NCBI RefSeq assembly: GCF_001269925.1
Contig: NZ_LHVO01000032.1
Span: forward strand, 1-32,980
Length of the DNA: 32,980 bases
Source of the DNA: Pseudomonas sp. MIACH
Lineage (GTDB): Bacteria; Pseudomonadota; Gammaproteobacteria; Pseudomonadales; Pseudomonadaceae
Direction of reading: 5' to 3'
Made by a program: the position numbers and the translations under genes. Positions 17,066 through 26,673 of this stretch are shown here, in pieces. The number at the start of each line of letters is the position of its first letter. Positions within the stretch are counted from its first letter, which is position 1. The notes beneath the pieces were generated by a model. The model was not told where the DNA came from. It did not search any database and saw only the letters and a list, made by a program, of their open reading frames with translations.

Positions 17066-19123
17066 TCAGCTCAGGCGAAACCGTGCGGTGTTATCACTCA
17101 GCGCCTGGCTGCCCTTGCTCAAGGTGTCCGCCGCACGGTTTACCGCGCGTGCGCCGTCGAGCAGGCGTCCGGCGGCCTGGTCGACTTGTTGGATATTGCC
17201 GCTGACTTCATCCGCAGTCGCTGCCTGCTCCTCCACCGCGGTGGCGATTTGCGCCAGGGTGTCGGTGACGTTCTGCACCGCGCCAGCAATCTCGCCCAGG
17301 CGCGTGCCCAAGCCGGTGACGGACTCGGCATCGGTCAACGCCTGCTCGCACGCGGCGCCCATCAGCGTCACCGCCTGGCTCACCGTGGCGCGCAGGCTGT
17401 CGACGGTGCCGGCGATCTGCGCTGTTGATGCCTGGGTGCGTTGCGACAAGCTGCGCACTTCATCGGCGACCACCGCAAAGCCCCGGCCCTGCTCGCCTGC
17501 GCGGGCGGCTTCGATGGCTGCGTTGAGCGCCAGCAGGTTGGTCTGCTCGGCGATGCCGCGAATGGTGTCGACCACCGATTGAATCTGCTGGCCTTGCTGG
17601 CTGACCTGCTGCAAAGCGTCCGACGTGTCGGTCAGGCGCTGGTTGAGCTGCTGGATGCTGGCGGTGGTGCGCTGGCTGTCGCGGCTGCTGTCTTCGGCGA
17701 TGCGCCGGGTTTGCTGGGCGCTGCCCGAGGCTTGTTCGCAGCTGCGCGCGACGCCCATGGACGTGGCCGCCAGTTCGGTGGCGGCGGCGGCGATCTGGCT
17801 GATCTGGTGCTGCTGGTCCTCGACTTCGCTGAGGGTGCTGCCCGATTGCGAATTAAGGGTGAGCACCGCCGAGCCGAGCTGCTGGGTCTCGTGGTTGACG
17901 CCGAGTAGGCTGGTGCGCAATTGCACCACCGCGACGTTCAGCGCGGTACTGATGGCCGCGAGTTCGTCGCGCCCTTCCACCGTCACCGCCACGCACAGGT
18001 TGCCGTCGCGCAGGGACTCGGCCAGCGTGGTAATGCCACTGGCGCTGCGCCGGATGGACGCTTGCAGGCACATGAACAGGTACAACGCCGCCAACGCCAA
18101 CAGGCTGAACGTCGCCGCCATCGGTATGAATTGCGTGTTCGCGTGTTCGTGGTAGTAGTCCAGGCGCGTATCCATGGACGTCAGCGACTGAACACGCAAC
18201 GCGCCAAGCGAGGTGAGCATGGCGTCGATACTGCGCTCGAAACCGGCTGTATCCAGCTTGATGCTGCCGCCGAACACGCCGTCGTCGAGCACTTTGAGTT
18301 CGTTATCCAACAACTGCAGGCTGGTGTCGTATTGCGCTGTCCACGGTTCCATCCCGGCGTATTGCTTGGCCTTGAGCGAAGCCGCAGCCTTGACCAGTTG
18401 ATCCCGCGCATCGCCGATGCGGCTGCGCAGGTCGCGCATCTGCAAACGGCTCTGCAAGGTGAACTGCCCCGAAGAAATCGAGGACTGCCCGACACTGGCC
18501 ATGCGACCGATGCGCTCGATCAGGTCGGGCGTTTGCTGGGTGCCCATCTGCATGAGCATGTAGGTTTCCAACCAGGGGTCGAGGATCAGGCCGGCGTCGA
18601 GGGTGATTTGTTCGCGCAGGGCCTGCATCGCCGTCAGCGCGGCGGTGAAGCGGTCGTAGCCATCCGGCCACCACCCCACGGTGCGCAGGGACGCCGAGTC
18701 CATGCCCTTGACCGTGGCCTGTAACGCCTCGAAGCGAGCCATGACGTCAGCGCCGGCGTTCTGGGTTTTCAAAGCATCACCGAGAGCTTGCAGGCTTTGC
18801 AGGATCACCGGGAAATTGGCATCGACCTTATCCATCGCCGCCTTCGCCGCTGGCGTTGGGGCGTGCAGGATGTCCGCCGCCTTCCAGCGCGCCGCCAGGT
18901 TACGTTGGGCGGTCAACTGGCCGTCCAGCGCGTCCAGGGCCAACAGTTGGCGAAGGCCGGACTGCTCGGTGGAAATCACGCTTAATTTGTCGCGATAGTC
19001 CTGGCCGATCATCCACAGGCTTCCGGCCAGGGGCAGCATGAACAGGAAAAACAGAATCTGGAATTTACGCGCGAAGCCAAAACGTCCGAGCAGGCGGATA
19101 CCGGGTGATAAAAGGCTGTGCAT
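17066..19123 (-). CDS. Methyl-accepting chemotaxis protein with large helical sensor domain
   Basis: A 685-aa chemoreceptor. Order: cytosolic N-terminus, TM1 (about 21-39), a roughly 290-residue periplasmic ligand-binding region (40-332) that appears all-helical, TM2 (about 333-353), HAMP (about 354-406) and the cytosolic signalling hairpin with its highly conserved tip near 520-560 ([20 protein letters not shown], then [16 protein letters not shown]). It relays ligand binding to CheA/CheW; no C-terminal CheR-binding pentapeptide is present. The sensor region is about twice the size of a simple four-helix bundle, so a double or extended helical bundle is likely; the ligand is unknown. ATG at 19123 follows GGGAG nine bases away; the frame to 19192 is not receptor-like. 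Confidence 0.95.
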   Translation of the reverse strand: MHSLLSPGIRLLGRFGFARKFQILFFLFMLPLAGSLWMIGQDYRDKLSVISTEQSGLRQLLALDALDGQLTAQRNLAARWKAADILHAPTPAAKAAMDKVDANFPVILQSLQALGDALKTQNAGADVMARFEALQATVKGMDSASLRTVGWWPDGYDRFTAALTAMQALREQITLDAGLILDPWLETYMLMQMGTQQTPDLIERIGRMASVGQSSISSGQFTLQSRLQMRDLRSRIGDARDQLVKAAASLKAKQYAGMEPWTAQYDTSLQLLDNELKVLDDGVFGGSIKLDTAGFERSIDAMLTSLGALRVQSLTSMDTRLDYYHEHANTQFIPMAATFSLLALAALYLFMCLQASIRRSASGITTLAESLRDGNLCVAVTVEGRDELAAISTALNVAVVQLRTSLLGVNHETQQLGSAVLTLNSQSGSTLSEVEDQQHQISQIAAAATELAATSMGVARSCEQASGSAQQTRRIAEDSSRDSQRTTASIQQLNQRLTDTSDALQQVSQQGQQIQSVVDTIRGIAEQTNLLALNAAIEAARAGEQGRGFAVVADEVRSLSQRTQASTAQIAGTVDSLRATVSQAVTLMGAACEQALTDAESVTGLGTRLGEIAGAVQNVTDTLAQIATAVEEQAATADEVSGNIQQVDQAAGRLLDGARAVNRAADTLSKGSQALSDNTARFRLS

Positions 19124-19461
19124 GTCCGACCACTCCCAAAAACAACCCACCCGGCGCACCGCAGGGCGAAGCCTTGAAATGAATGAAAGCAAAATGCCAT
19201 GTCATTGATTGGAAAGGATCTAGCAAGATACGGGCCGCTGACGCCAAGCCCCGAAACAGGGCGCGCGGCGCACGAACGACCCCCATCGCATGCTCGAAAA
19301 TGGGGCAAAAGCACTCAGTATCGACACAGGCGCTGTCACCGCCGGAGACGACTGCCCGAGGTGCGTTCCAAAACGCCCTCAATCACAGGCATCGTATCGG
19401 CCGCACACGGGGAGAACTTGAAGGGCAGGACGCGTGAGATATCACATTGGATGAAACACCA
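19124..19461. other. Intergenic stretch without a gene
   Basis: These 338 bases lie between the chemoreceptor start and the end of trmK. They should contain the chemoreceptor promoter, but I found no clear sigma-28 or sigma-54 promoter match and no strong hairpin. Frames here are short and lack ribosome sites. Confidence 0.5.
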
Positions 19462-20157
19462 TCAGGCCAGTAACGCGGCAATCCATCGGGCCTGACGTGC
19501 AATGTCCTGCAGCTTCTCCTCCGGGACCGTCTGCCGGGCCTGCTCAAGACTGGCCAGGGTCTTGTGTTTCTGGCGCAGCATGCGCTGCCACTTGGCGAGG
19601 AACACGGGGCTACGGGCCTGCATCTGCAAGGGGCCGAAGTACAGCTGTTCGGCGCTGTAGCTCACCGGCGTGGCACGTTCGGCAACGATGATTTCGTAGT
19701 AGAAACGGTTTTCCCGCAGCAGCTCTTCACTGACGATGCGGTAGCCGTTGTTCATCAACCATAGGCGCAACGGTTGCTCGCCGCCGTTCGGTTGCAGGAT
19801 CAGGCGTTCGCGACCGTTGAGGCAGGCCTTGCCGCTGTCGAGGATGTCGCGGATCGTCTCGCCGCCCATGCCGCAGACGCTGATCGCGGTGATCGCGTCT
19901 GCCGGCTGTATCGCCGCCAACCCATCGGCCAGGCGCACCGTGATGTGCTGCTCCAGACCGTTATCAACCACGGTGCGTTCAGCCGCCCGGAACGGCGTGG
20001 TCGCCACCTCACCCGCCACAGCCGCCGCGATCACGCCACGGCGCATCAAGGCTACCGGCAGGTAAGCGTGGTCCGAGCCGATATCGGCCAACCGTGCGCC
20101 CATCGGCACATGCGCTGCCACGCGTTCCAGGCGCATGGACAAGGTGTGTTCGTTCAA
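19462..20157 (-). CDS. trmK: tRNA (adenine(22)-N1)-methyltransferase TrmK family
   Basis: A 231-aa SAM-dependent methyltransferase of the TrmK/DUF633 family, which methylates N1 of A22 in some tRNAs. Seen are LSMRLERVAAHVP, the SAM-binding motif I ADIGSDHAYLPVALM (about residues 24-38), the GEVATTPFRAAE block, and the ISVCGMGGETIRDIL and LILQPNGGEQPLRLWL motifs diagnostic of the family, then a coiled C-terminal helical part (KWQRMLRQKHKTL). The start is a rare TTG at 20157 because AAGGA lies seven bases upstream and the next ATG (20136) has no ribosome site. It starts 14 bases after the GntR regulator gene, so it may be read through from that gene's promoter. Confidence 0.9.
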   Translation of the reverse strand: MNEHTLSMRLERVAAHVPMGARLADIGSDHAYLPVALMRRGVIAAAVAGEVATTPFRAAERTVVDNGLEQHITVRLADGLAAIQPADAITAISVCGMGGETIRDILDSGKACLNGRERLILQPNGGEQPLRLWLMNNGYRIVSEELLRENRFYYEIIVAERATPVSYSAEQLYFGPLQMQARSPVFLAKWQRMLRQKHKTLASLEQARQTVPEEKLQDIARQARWIAALLA

Positions 20158-20171
20158 CCTGTGTTCCTTTT

Positions 20172-20882
20172 TTATTCGCCGGAAAATCGATCCCGGCTGT
20201 TGGTCAGATGCAACACCATCGCCGCCCGCGCCGCGTCCGGGTCCTGGCGCTTGATCGCGTTGAAGATCGCCTCATGCTCCAGGTTCGCCAATTGCCCGAG
20301 CTTGGCAAAGTCCGCCCCGCCACGTTCGGCGCCTTTCACTTGGGTACGCGGAATCATCGCATTGCCCAGGTGCAGCATGATCTCGGTGAAGAAGGTATTG
20401 CCGGTGGCTTCGGCGATGAGTTGGTGGAAACGTTTGTCCTCTTCCACGCAGCTGTCGTTGTTGGCCAGCGAGGCCTGGTAGTCGTCCAGGGCTGCGCGCA
20501 TGTGGGCAAGCTGCGCATCGGTCCTGCGCACGGCGGCCAGCGCCACGGCCTGCACCTCCAGACCCAGGCGCAGTTCCAGCATGTTGCGCACGCTGGCGAC
20601 GGTGTCCACATGCAGGCGCAAGCCTTGCTGGGCCTGTTGTTCCAACACAAAGGTGCCGATGCCGTGACGCGTCTCCACCAGCCCCGAGGCTTGCAACTTG
20701 GAGAGCGCCTCGCGCACCACGGTACGGCTCACCCCATGCTCACGCACGATGGTGGATTCGGACGGCAGTTTTTCACCCGGTTTCAACTGGCCGAGCAGGA
20801 TGCGCTGGGTCAGGGCGTCGAGTACGCCTTGGGCCAGGTTGGTAGAACGTCTACGGACGGGAGGGCCGTTTTCAATGGGCAT
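20172..20882 (-). CDS. GntR/FadR-family (FCD) regulator, likely of the glucarate genes
   Basis: A 236-aa transcription factor with an N-terminal winged helix-turn-helix (about 14-80, including LPSESTIVREHGVSRTVVRE and GLVETRHGIGTFV) and a C-terminal FCD ligand domain (about 95-225) with the metal-ligand positions DKRFH, and the later His residues in LEHEAIF and LHLTNS. FCD proteins usually repress sugar-acid or organic-acid operons and let go on binding the metabolite. Divergent placement before gudP-gudD makes it the probable glucarate-responsive repressor; this is inference from context. Candidate operators are at 21074-21085 and 21241-21249. Confidence 0.92.
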   Translation of the reverse strand: MPIENGPPVRRRSTNLAQGVLDALTQRILLGQLKPGEKLPSESTIVREHGVSRTVVREALSKLQASGLVETRHGIGTFVLEQQAQQGLRLHVDTVASVRNMLELRLGLEVQAVALAAVRRTDAQLAHMRAALDDYQASLANNDSCVEEDKRFHQLIAEATGNTFFTEIMLHLGNAMIPRTQVKGAERGGADFAKLGQLANLEHEAIFNAIKRQDPDAARAAMVLHLTNSRDRFSGE

Positions 20883-20944
20883 ATTACGAATCCACGGGGC
20901 TGGGCAGGAGCGAGCTTAACATCCCGCCCCACGGCGTAACCCCA

Positions 20945-21046
20945 CTGTAGGAGCGAGCTTGCTCGCGAAAAACCTGAGGGCGCTGCGTTTATCCAGGATG
21001 TCTGCATTATCGTTGACGTTTTTCGCGAGCAAGCTCGCTCCTACAG
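20945..21046 (+). repeat. REPIN with perfect 29-base inverted arms
   Basis: The arms 20945-20973 and 21018-21046 are exact reverse complements over 29 bases, each carrying GAGCGAGCTTGCTCGC, with a 44-base spacer. The right unit continues inward with the CAACGATAA tail seen in the other copies. It sits in the regulator/transporter intergenic region but upstream of the predicted gudP promoter area. Confidence 0.9.
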
Positions 21047-21073
21047 GTTGGGGGACGAGTAAAAAATGCCCAG

Positions 21074-21085
21074 CTTGTATGACAA
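21074..21085 (+). promoter_or_regulatory. Candidate GntR-family operator upstream of gudP
   Basis: CTTGTATGACAA contains the inverted repeat TTGT-ATG-ACAA, which fits the GT-N-AC style of FCD-type GntR operators. The nine bases CTTGTATGA recur at 21241-21249, nearer to gudP, where the second half is degenerate. The gap 20883-21306 otherwise holds the REPIN and AT-rich promoter-like sequence. Confidence 0.35.
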
Positions 21086-21306
21086 CCAACATTTATCGAC
21101 ACCCACCCCACCCGTTCCAAAAGCCTTCTCAACCTTGTTTAAAACACAACCTAGCCCCGTAAAATAACCAAAAAAGCACTAAAACCTGGCCTTTATAAAC
21201 ACAAAAACTTCATCGTCAGATTGCGGACCCCAGAAAAGCACTTGTATGATGTCTATCAACAAGACACGCAAACCCGCATAAAAATAATCAGGGGGAGTTT
21301 TGAATT

Positions 21307-22668
21307 GTGAACAATTCAAGCCATGCATCTGCCGCACCAGACAGTGATTCGGTCCTCGCGCAAGCCGTGAGAAAAGTGAAGGGCCATGTGCTCCCACTGT
21401 TCGTGATCATGTTCATCCTCAACTACATCGACCGGGTCAATATCGGCTTTGTGCGTACGCACATGGAACATGACCTGGGCATCGGCGCTGCCGCCTATGG
21501 CTTCGGTGCCGGGCTGTTCTTCATCGGCTACGCCCTCTTTGAAGTGCCCTCCAACATGCTGCTGCAAAAGGTCGGCGCGCGCATTTGGCTGACCCGCATC
21601 ATGTTCACCTGGGGCATCGTCGCCACGCTGATGGCGTTCATCCAGAACGAAACCCACTTCTACATCCTGCGCTTTCTGCTGGGCGTGGCCGAAGCCGGTT
21701 TCTTCCCTGGGGTGATCTACTACTTCACGCGCTGGCTACCGGGGGTTGAGCGCGGTAAAGCCATCGCGATTTTCCTCAGTGGCTCGGCGGTGGCCTCGTT
21801 GATTTCCGGCCCGCTGTCAGGCGCACTGCTGCAGATCGAAGGGTTTGGCTTTCACGGCTGGCAATGGATGTTCGCCATCGAAGGCCTGGCCTCGGTGGTG
21901 ATCGGTTTCTTCGTGTGGTTCTGGCTCGACTCCAAGCCCCACGACGCCAAATGGATGACCCGCGAAGAACAGGACGCATTGGTCAACGCCATCGACCAGG
22001 AACAGCGCGATCGTGAAGCCGTGGGCGGCATCAAACCCACCCTCGGCAAGCTGCTCAAGGACCGCCAGATCCTGCTGTTTTGCGCCCTGTACTTTTGCAT
22101 CCAACTGACGATCTACGCGGCGACGTTCTGGCTGCCGAGCATCATCAAGAAGATGGGTGACCTCAGCGATGTGCAGGTGGGCTTCTTCAACTCGATCCCG
22201 TGGCTGATCTCGATCATCGCCATGTACGCCTTCGCGACGCTGTCGGGCAAATTCAAGTTCCAACAGGCGTGGGTGGCGGCAGCGCTGTTGATTGCGGCAG
22301 CGGGCATGTTCATGTCCACCACCGGCGGGCCGATCTTCGCGTTCGTGGCGATCTGCTTTGCGGCCATTGGGTTCAAGTCGGCGTCGTCGCTGTTCTGGCC
22401 GATCCCACAGGGCTACCTGGATGCGCGTATCGCCGCTGCCGTGATCGCCTTGATCAACTCCATCGGCAACCTGGGTGGCTTCGTTGCGCCGACCACTTTT
22501 GGCTTCCTGGAGCAGACCACCGGTTCGATCCAGGGCGGCCTCTACGGTTTGGCCGGCACGTCGGTGCTCGCCGCGATCCTGGTGTTCTTTGCCAAGACCG
22601 CCCCCTCTGCCGCGTTGACGTCGCCAAGCGTGACGCCAACGAGCGCCGCCCTCAGCAAAACTCTTTGA
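21307..22668 (+). CDS. gudP: MFS transporter, glucarate/galactarate-type (ACS family)
   Basis: A 453-aa, 12-helix major facilitator of the anion:cation symporter family, which carries organic and sugar acids with protons. Typical features are [11 protein letters not shown] at the end of helix 1, the [20 protein letters not shown] signature between helices 2 and 3, [17 protein letters not shown] in helix 4, and a central loop around residues 205-245. Assignment to glucarate/galactarate rests on the glucarate dehydratase gene 19 bases downstream and on the divergent FCD regulator; related members move tartrate, phthalate or hexuronates, so the cargo is inferred. GTG at 21307 follows GGGGGAG by nine bases. 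Confidence 0.88.
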   Translation: MNNSSHASAAPDSDSVLAQAVRKVKGHVLPLFVIMFILNYIDRVNIGFVRTHMEHDLGIGAAAYGFGAGLFFIGYALFEVPSNMLLQKVGARIWLTRIMFTWGIVATLMAFIQNETHFYILRFLLGVAEAGFFPGVIYYFTRWLPGVERGKAIAIFLSGSAVASLISGPLSGALLQIEGFGFHGWQWMFAIEGLASVVIGFFVWFWLDSKPHDAKWMTREEQDALVNAIDQEQRDREAVGGIKPTLGKLLKDRQILLFCALYFCIQLTIYAATFWLPSIIKKMGDLSDVQVGFFNSIPWLISIIAMYAFATLSGKFKFQQAWVAAALLIAAAGMFMSTTGGPIFAFVAICFAAIGFKSASSLFWPIPQGYLDARIAAAVIALINSIGNLGGFVAPTTFGFLEQTTGSIQGGLYGLAGTSVLAAILVFFAKTAPSAALTSPSVTPTSAALSKTL

Positions 22669-22687
22669 GCCTATACAGGAACTTGCC

Positions 22688-24013
22688 ATGAATACGCCCG
22701 TCGTCACCCATTTCCAGGTCATCCCCGTCGCCGGCCACGACAGCATGCTGCTCAACCTGAGCGGCGCCCATGGGCCTTTTTTTACCCGCAACATCGTGAT
22801 TCTCAAGGACAGCTCGGGCAACACCGGCGTCGGTGAAGTGCCCGGTGGCGAACGCATCCGCGAAACCCTGGAAGACGCCCGCAGCCTGGTGATCGGCCAA
22901 CCCATCGGCCAGTACCAGCGCATCCTCAACCAGATGCGCAGCACCTTTGCCTCACGGGATTCGGCCGGCCGCGGCCTGCAAACCTTCGACCTGCGCATCA
23001 CCATCCATGCCGTCACCGCCATGGAAGCCGCCCTGCTCGACCTGCTGGGTCAGTTCCTCGAAGTGCCGGTGGCCGCCTTGCTCGGCGAAGGCCAGCAGCG
23101 TGATGCGGTGAAAATGCTCGGCTACCTGTTCTACGTCGGTGACCGCAGCGCCACCGACCTGGCCTACCGCAACGAGGCCGACAGCGATGACGAGTGGTTC
23201 CGCCTGCGCCATGAAACCGCCCTGACCAGCGAGGTCGTAGTGCGCCTGGCCGAAGCTGCCAAAGCCAAATACGGCTTCAACGACTTCAAGCTCAAGGGCG
23301 GCGTATTGAGCGGCGATGCAGAGATCGAAGCCGTCACCGCCCTGGCCGAGCGCTTCCCCGATGCGCGCATCACCCTCGACCCGAACGGCGCCTGGTCATT
23401 GAAAGAAGCCATCCGCCTGTGCCGCGACCAGCACCACGTGCTCGCCTACGCCGAAGACCCGTGCGGCGCCGAAAACGGCTACTCGGGCCGCGAAGTCATG
23501 GCCGAATTCCGCCGCGCCACGGGCCTGAAAACCGCCACCAATATGATCGCCACCGACTGGCGCGAAATGGGCCACGCGATCCAACTGCAATCGGTAGACA
23601 TCCCCCTGGCCGACCCGCACTTCTGGACGATGCAAGGCTCGGTGCGCGTGGCGCAGATGTGCCATGAGTGGGGCCTGACCTGGGGCTCGCACTCCAACAA
23701 CCACTTCGATATTTCCCTGGCCATGTTCACCCAAGTGGCCGCCGCCGCCCCGGGCGACATCACCGCCATCGACACCCACTGGATCTGGCAGGACGGCCAG
23801 CGCCTGACCCGCGAACCGCTGAACATCGAAGGCGGTTATGTGAAGGTCCCCGCCAAGCCCGGCCTGGGCGTGGACATCGACATGGACGCCGTGGCCAAGG
23901 CCCACGAACTGTACAAAGGCATGGGCCTCGGCGCACGGGATGACAGCGTGGCGATGCAGTTCTTGATTCCGGGGTGGCGCTATAACAACAAGCAGCCTTG
24001 CCTGGTGCGCTGA
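22688..24013 (+). CDS. gudD: D-glucarate dehydratase
   Basis: A 441-aa enolase-superfamily enzyme that dehydrates D-glucarate (and L-idarate) to 5-dehydro-4-deoxy-D-glucarate, the first catabolic step after uptake. The whole sequence tracks E. coli GudD with a constant offset of four residues: the KLK base motif (Lys201, Lys203), metal ligands Asp231 (LDPNGAWSL), Glu256 ([10 protein letters not shown]) and Asn285 (TNMIATDW), and the His335-Asp309 dyad ([10 protein letters not shown] and IPLADPHFW). All catalytic residues are present, so it should be active. AGGAA precedes the ATG and the gap to gudP is 19 bases, so the two form an operon. The next pathway enzyme (keto-deoxyglucarate dehydratase) is not in this window. 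Confidence 0.97.
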   Translation: MNTPVVTHFQVIPVAGHDSMLLNLSGAHGPFFTRNIVILKDSSGNTGVGEVPGGERIRETLEDARSLVIGQPIGQYQRILNQMRSTFASRDSAGRGLQTFDLRITIHAVTAMEAALLDLLGQFLEVPVAALLGEGQQRDAVKMLGYLFYVGDRSATDLAYRNEADSDDEWFRLRHETALTSEVVVRLAEAAKAKYGFNDFKLKGGVLSGDAEIEAVTALAERFPDARITLDPNGAWSLKEAIRLCRDQHHVLAYAEDPCGAENGYSGREVMAEFRRATGLKTATNMIATDWREMGHAIQLQSVDIPLADPHFWTMQGSVRVAQMCHEWGLTWGSHSNNHFDISLAMFTQVAAAAPGDITAIDTHWIWQDGQRLTREPLNIEGGYVKVPAKPGLGVDIDMDAVAKAHELYKGMGLGARDDSVAMQFLIPGWRYNNKQPCLVR

Positions 24014-24063
24014 GGACGCTGGTTTCCGGGGGCGGCTCGGTCTCCAGAACACAATCAATCCAA

Positions 24064-24152
24064 TGTGGGAGGGGGCTTGCTCCCGATTGCGGTGTGTCAG
24101 CCAGACAGGTATCGACTGACACTCCGCTATCGGGAGCAAGCCCCCTCCCACA
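24064..24152 (+). repeat. REPIN of the GGGAGGGGGCTTGCTCCC family
   Basis: Arms 24064-24087 and 24129-24152 are exact 24-base reverse complements with a 41-base spacer, beginning 51 bases after the gudD stop. It can fold into a long hairpin at the 3' end of the gud transcript. Confidence 0.9.
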
Positions 24153-24522
24153 GGGGTCCTTCTTATTTCTCAAGGATTGTGGTCGCTCGATCCTACCGCA
24201 GCCTCGCTCAACCACACTTTCCTGCAACACCGATCAAACAACGGCGCTATGTCATGCCGTTGCTTCAACATCCGCGCATCGCCAGAATGTGGGAGAGGGC
24301 TTGCCCGCGATGACGGCCGCACAGACGATAGAGATGAAGCCCAAAGAAACGTCCTACACAGCCGCTTCACTTTACGTAAAATGCGAGCCGTTCTCGATCA
24401 GGAGAACTCAACCCAGGAAGGGTAAGACTTGAAACCGCGTGACACCCACGCGTTAAAACACGCCGACACGGCCGTCACACGACTTAAGCCTAAAAACCAA
24501 AATGGTTAATGAGCAGCCCCCT
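24153..24522. other. Intergenic stretch with a lone REP unit and no gene
   Basis: A single REP unit (TGTGGGAGAGGGCTTGCCC core) occupies about 24288-24318. A 17-base hairpin CGCGTG/CACGCG at 24436-24452 lacks a T-run on either strand. A short plus-strand frame starting at 24310 begins inside the REP unit and is not called. Confidence 0.6.
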
Positions 24523-24765
24523 TCAACCAACTCGCTCGAACCGCCGCCGCTTCAGGAACAACCCCACCCCCAGCGCCACCGCAAAGATCGACAGCAACCC
24601 CAGATCAGCCCCCCATGGACGGACCTGGCTCGCCGCCACGCAGCCGACCACCCCCGCCACCACCAGCAGCCCCCCCAGCCACGTGCGAAGCAGGTACGGT
24701 TTAACAAACCGATCGAGCAGAAAAAACAGCGCCAGGGCCAGGACCAGCTGGGTAATGTCAGACAT
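24523..24765 (-). CDS. Small membrane protein
   Basis: An 80-aa protein with two to three hydrophobic segments (ITQLVLALALFFLLDRF, WLGGLLVVAGVVGCVAA and LGLLSIFAVALGVGLFL) and a basic C-terminal tail KRRRFERVG, which should stay in the cytoplasm by the positive-inside rule. The start has a GGGAGAAG ribosome site. It begins 12 bases after the stop of the gene upstream on the same strand, so the two are probably cotranscribed. No family recognised. Confidence 0.78.
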   Translation of the reverse strand: MSDITQLVLALALFFLLDRFVKPYLLRTWLGGLLVVAGVVGCVAASQVRPWGADLGLLSIFAVALGVGLFLKRRRFERVG

Positions 24766-24777
24766 ATGCTTCTCCCG

Positions 24778-25257
24778 TCAGGTCTTGATGATCAGTGTCG
24801 AGGCGCTGCGTTGCGGGCCGATGCCGCCGCTGACCTGCGCTTCGATGCTGACCAGTACGTCGCCGGCATGATAGGTGGGCAGAATTTCATTGGCATACAT
24901 GCGCACACCCGCGCCAACAGGAACACCCACGTAAGGGGAAGCCACAGCAGAAGTGGCGCCAGCGAAGGCACTGGCGGCCAGGTTAGCGATCTTGGTGCGC
25001 TCGGCATTGAGGGCGTCGCCCTGTTGCCGCGTCAGTGGCTTGGAGATGCCGATCATCATCACGCACGGTAGGCTCTTGGCCAACATCTTGTCGTACACCT
25101 CGACGACCTTGCTGTTGACCTCGTAGTGGGCACTTTTCGCCTCACCAAAATGCAGCTCGCGCAGGCGTCCGCGTTCGCTGTCGGTGAGGGTGATCTGCGA
25201 GACGTTGAACACGATCCCGTGATTGCCCATGTATTGGAAAGTCCCTTCGAACTTCAT
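24778..25257 (-). CDS. Hypothetical soluble protein in operon with small membrane protein
   Basis: A 159-aa protein with no signal peptide. It has an N-terminal beta-rich part (MKFEGTFQYMGNHGIVFNVS), a central helical part, and an Ala/Gly/Val-rich segment (SAFAGATSAVASPYVGVPVGAG, about residues 93-114) that could associate with membrane. ATG at 25257 is preferred over the ATG at 25266 because AAAGG lies at the right distance only for the former. The following 80-aa membrane protein gene starts 12 bases downstream, suggesting the two products act together. Function unknown. Confidence 0.75.
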   Translation of the reverse strand: MKFEGTFQYMGNHGIVFNVSQITLTDSERGRLRELHFGEAKSAHYEVNSKVVEVYDKMLAKSLPCVMMIGISKPLTRQQGDALNAERTKIANLAASAFAGATSAVASPYVGVPVGAGVRMYANEILPTYHAGDVLVSIEAQVSGGIGPQRSASTLIIKT

Positions 25258-25395
25258 CGCACGCATCCTTTCGAGCCAAAGGCGGGGATTCTCTAGAAGG
25301 CGGGCAGTGGATTCAAGGCAAAAGAAACGAAATGAGGAAACGGGGGGCAGGCCGACCTCCCCTGTCGCGACCTTTCCCCCCGCCGCTACTCACGC

Positions 25396-25902
25396 TCACG
25401 CCCGCTTGGGCAACTTCCAATTCGGCCGGATGAAGTGGCAGGTATACCCGTTCGGTATCCGCTCCAGATAGTCCTGATGCTCCGGCTCCGCCTCCCAAAA
25501 CTCCCTGGCGGGTTCAATTTCCGTGACCACACGTCCCGGCCACAGCTTGGAGGCATCCACGTCAGCCGCAGTATCTTCGGCAATATCCCTTTGCTGTTCG
25601 CTCAGGTAGTAAATCGCCGAACGATAGCTTGGCCCCAGATCATTGCCCTGCCGATTCGGCGTGCTGGGGTCATGGATCTGGAAAAAGAACTCAAGGATCT
25701 GCCGGTAGGAAATCACCGCCGGGTCAAACACGATCTCAATCGCTTCAGCATGGTTGCCATGGTTGCGGTAGGTGGCGTTCGGCACATCGCCACCGGTGTA
25801 GCCGACTCGCGTGTGCAGCACGCCGGGGTAGCGGCGCAACAGGTCTTGCATGCCCCAGAAGCAGCCGCCGGCGAGGATGGCGGTTTCGGTTGGGTTGGTC
25901 AT
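25396..25902 (-). CDS. msrA: Peptide methionine sulfoxide reductase A
   Basis: A 168-aa MsrA that reduces the S-epimer of methionine sulfoxide in proteins using thioredoxin. The active-site motif GCFWG with Cys14 is followed by [11 protein letters not shown], where the common form has MEexF, then the family-typical [15 protein letters not shown] and [11 protein letters not shown], and [23 protein letters not shown] split over about residues 74-95. The sequence ends WKLPKRA without an obvious resolving-Cys tail, so resolution may use the remaining Cys in GYTCHF. AAGGA lies seven bases before the ATG. It is monocistronic as far as can be seen. Confidence 0.95.
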   Translation of the reverse strand: MTNPTETAILAGGCFWGMQDLLRRYPGVLHTRVGYTGGDVPNATYRNHGNHAEAIEIVFDPAVISYRQILEFFFQIHDPSTPNRQGNDLGPSYRSAIYYLSEQQRDIAEDTAADVDASKLWPGRVVTEIEPAREFWEAEPEHQDYLERIPNGYTCHFIRPNWKLPKRA

Positions 25903-25995
25903 GGTCTGTCCTTGCGGTTAATGGAGACAGGAGTAGTTATGGGGCAATGCTGGGCAATACCAAGTTCAATCAAAGAAAACTGCCCCCCTATCGAC

Positions 25996-26577
25996 TCAAG
26001 GTTTATTCCTGGAACGAAACGCCGCGACCTTCATCCGGTTGCCGCAGGTCGCCATGCTGCACCAGCGGCGGCGGTGTGATTTGCTCAGGTCATGGAACAA
26101 CAGCACGCAATCGTGGGCCTCGCACTGCCGGACAAATTCAAACTTATCGTTCGTGACCAAGCCCACCAGCGACTCGGCCACCGGCCCAAGCAGGCTGGCC
26201 GGGCTGCTGTCCCGAGGATGCGTGGCAAGCCGAAATGCCTTCGTCTCCTGCGCCCATTCCAGCCTGCTCACCGGGCGCCCCGCTTCAAGCACCTGGTTGA
26301 TCACCGCGAGATCGACGGGAACGCCTGTCATTGCCGCATTCACCACCGCCCGTGAACTCGCGCGGAGCGTGCGAGCGAGGGCCAGCAGCCCACTCGGCAC
26401 CTTCGGGTCAACGTGCTGGGGCAACAGCCCCGCTTGGGTCAGCCAGCTCATAACGCTGTGATCATCGACGAAGCAGTCATGGCGCTGATCACCCACCCCA
26501 TACTCGGAGTTGATGAAATCGAGGGCAAGGTTGTCAGCCAGAAAAAGTGCGCCTGAAGCAGTGCTGTTCGGATTCAT
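25996..26577 (-). CDS. CGNR zinc-finger / ABATE-domain protein, probable regulator
   Basis: A 193-aa protein with an N-terminal stress-response ABATE-like domain (includes LALDFINSEYG, about residues 15-26) and a C-terminal CGNR zinc finger: CEAHDCVLLFHDLSKSHRRR then WCSMATCGNRMKVAAFRSR, supplying four Cys. Such proteins are thought to bind DNA and are commonly found next to the genes they control. It is divergent from the secreted hydrolase gene, and the shared intergenic region contains repeated GGTTAC/GTAACC words, so it probably regulates that gene. ATG at 26577 is chosen because the ABATE domain begins there. Confidence 0.88.
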   Translation of the reverse strand: MNPNSTASGALFLADNLALDFINSEYGVGDQRHDCFVDDHSVMSWLTQAGLLPQHVDPKVPSGLLALARTLRASSRAVVNAAMTGVPVDLAVINQVLEAGRPVSRLEWAQETKAFRLATHPRDSSPASLLGPVAESLVGLVTNDKFEFVRQCEAHDCVLLFHDLSKSHRRRWCSMATCGNRMKVAAFRSRNKP

Positions 26578-26584
26578 GGGAGGC

Positions 26585-26658
26585 CTGTAACCAATAAAAT
26601 ATGTTTGACAGGTTACCAAATCCAGGCATAACCTTCAAACACCAACTTTAACGGTTAC
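26585..26658 (+). promoter_or_regulatory. Candidate promoter and operator words between divergent genes
   Basis: A TTGACA at 26605-26610 is followed after 16 bases by CATAAC (26627-26632), a plausible sigma-70 promoter for the hydrolase gene. The hexamer GGTTAC occurs at 26611-26616, directly after the -35, and at 26653-26658; its reverse complement GTAACC occurs at 26587-26592. Three copies in 74 bases suggest an operator, possibly for the CGNR protein. This is inference from pattern only. Confidence 0.4.
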
Positions 26659-26673
26659 ACAGGAAGCCACATC

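Noticed and set aside
24310..24432. Short plus-strand frame ending before the small membrane protein gene
   Set aside because: Its start lies inside a REP unit and it has no ribosome site.
24436..24452. CGCGTG/CACGCG hairpin as a terminator
   Set aside because: No run of T on either strand after the stem, and it is 70 bases beyond the nearest stop codon.
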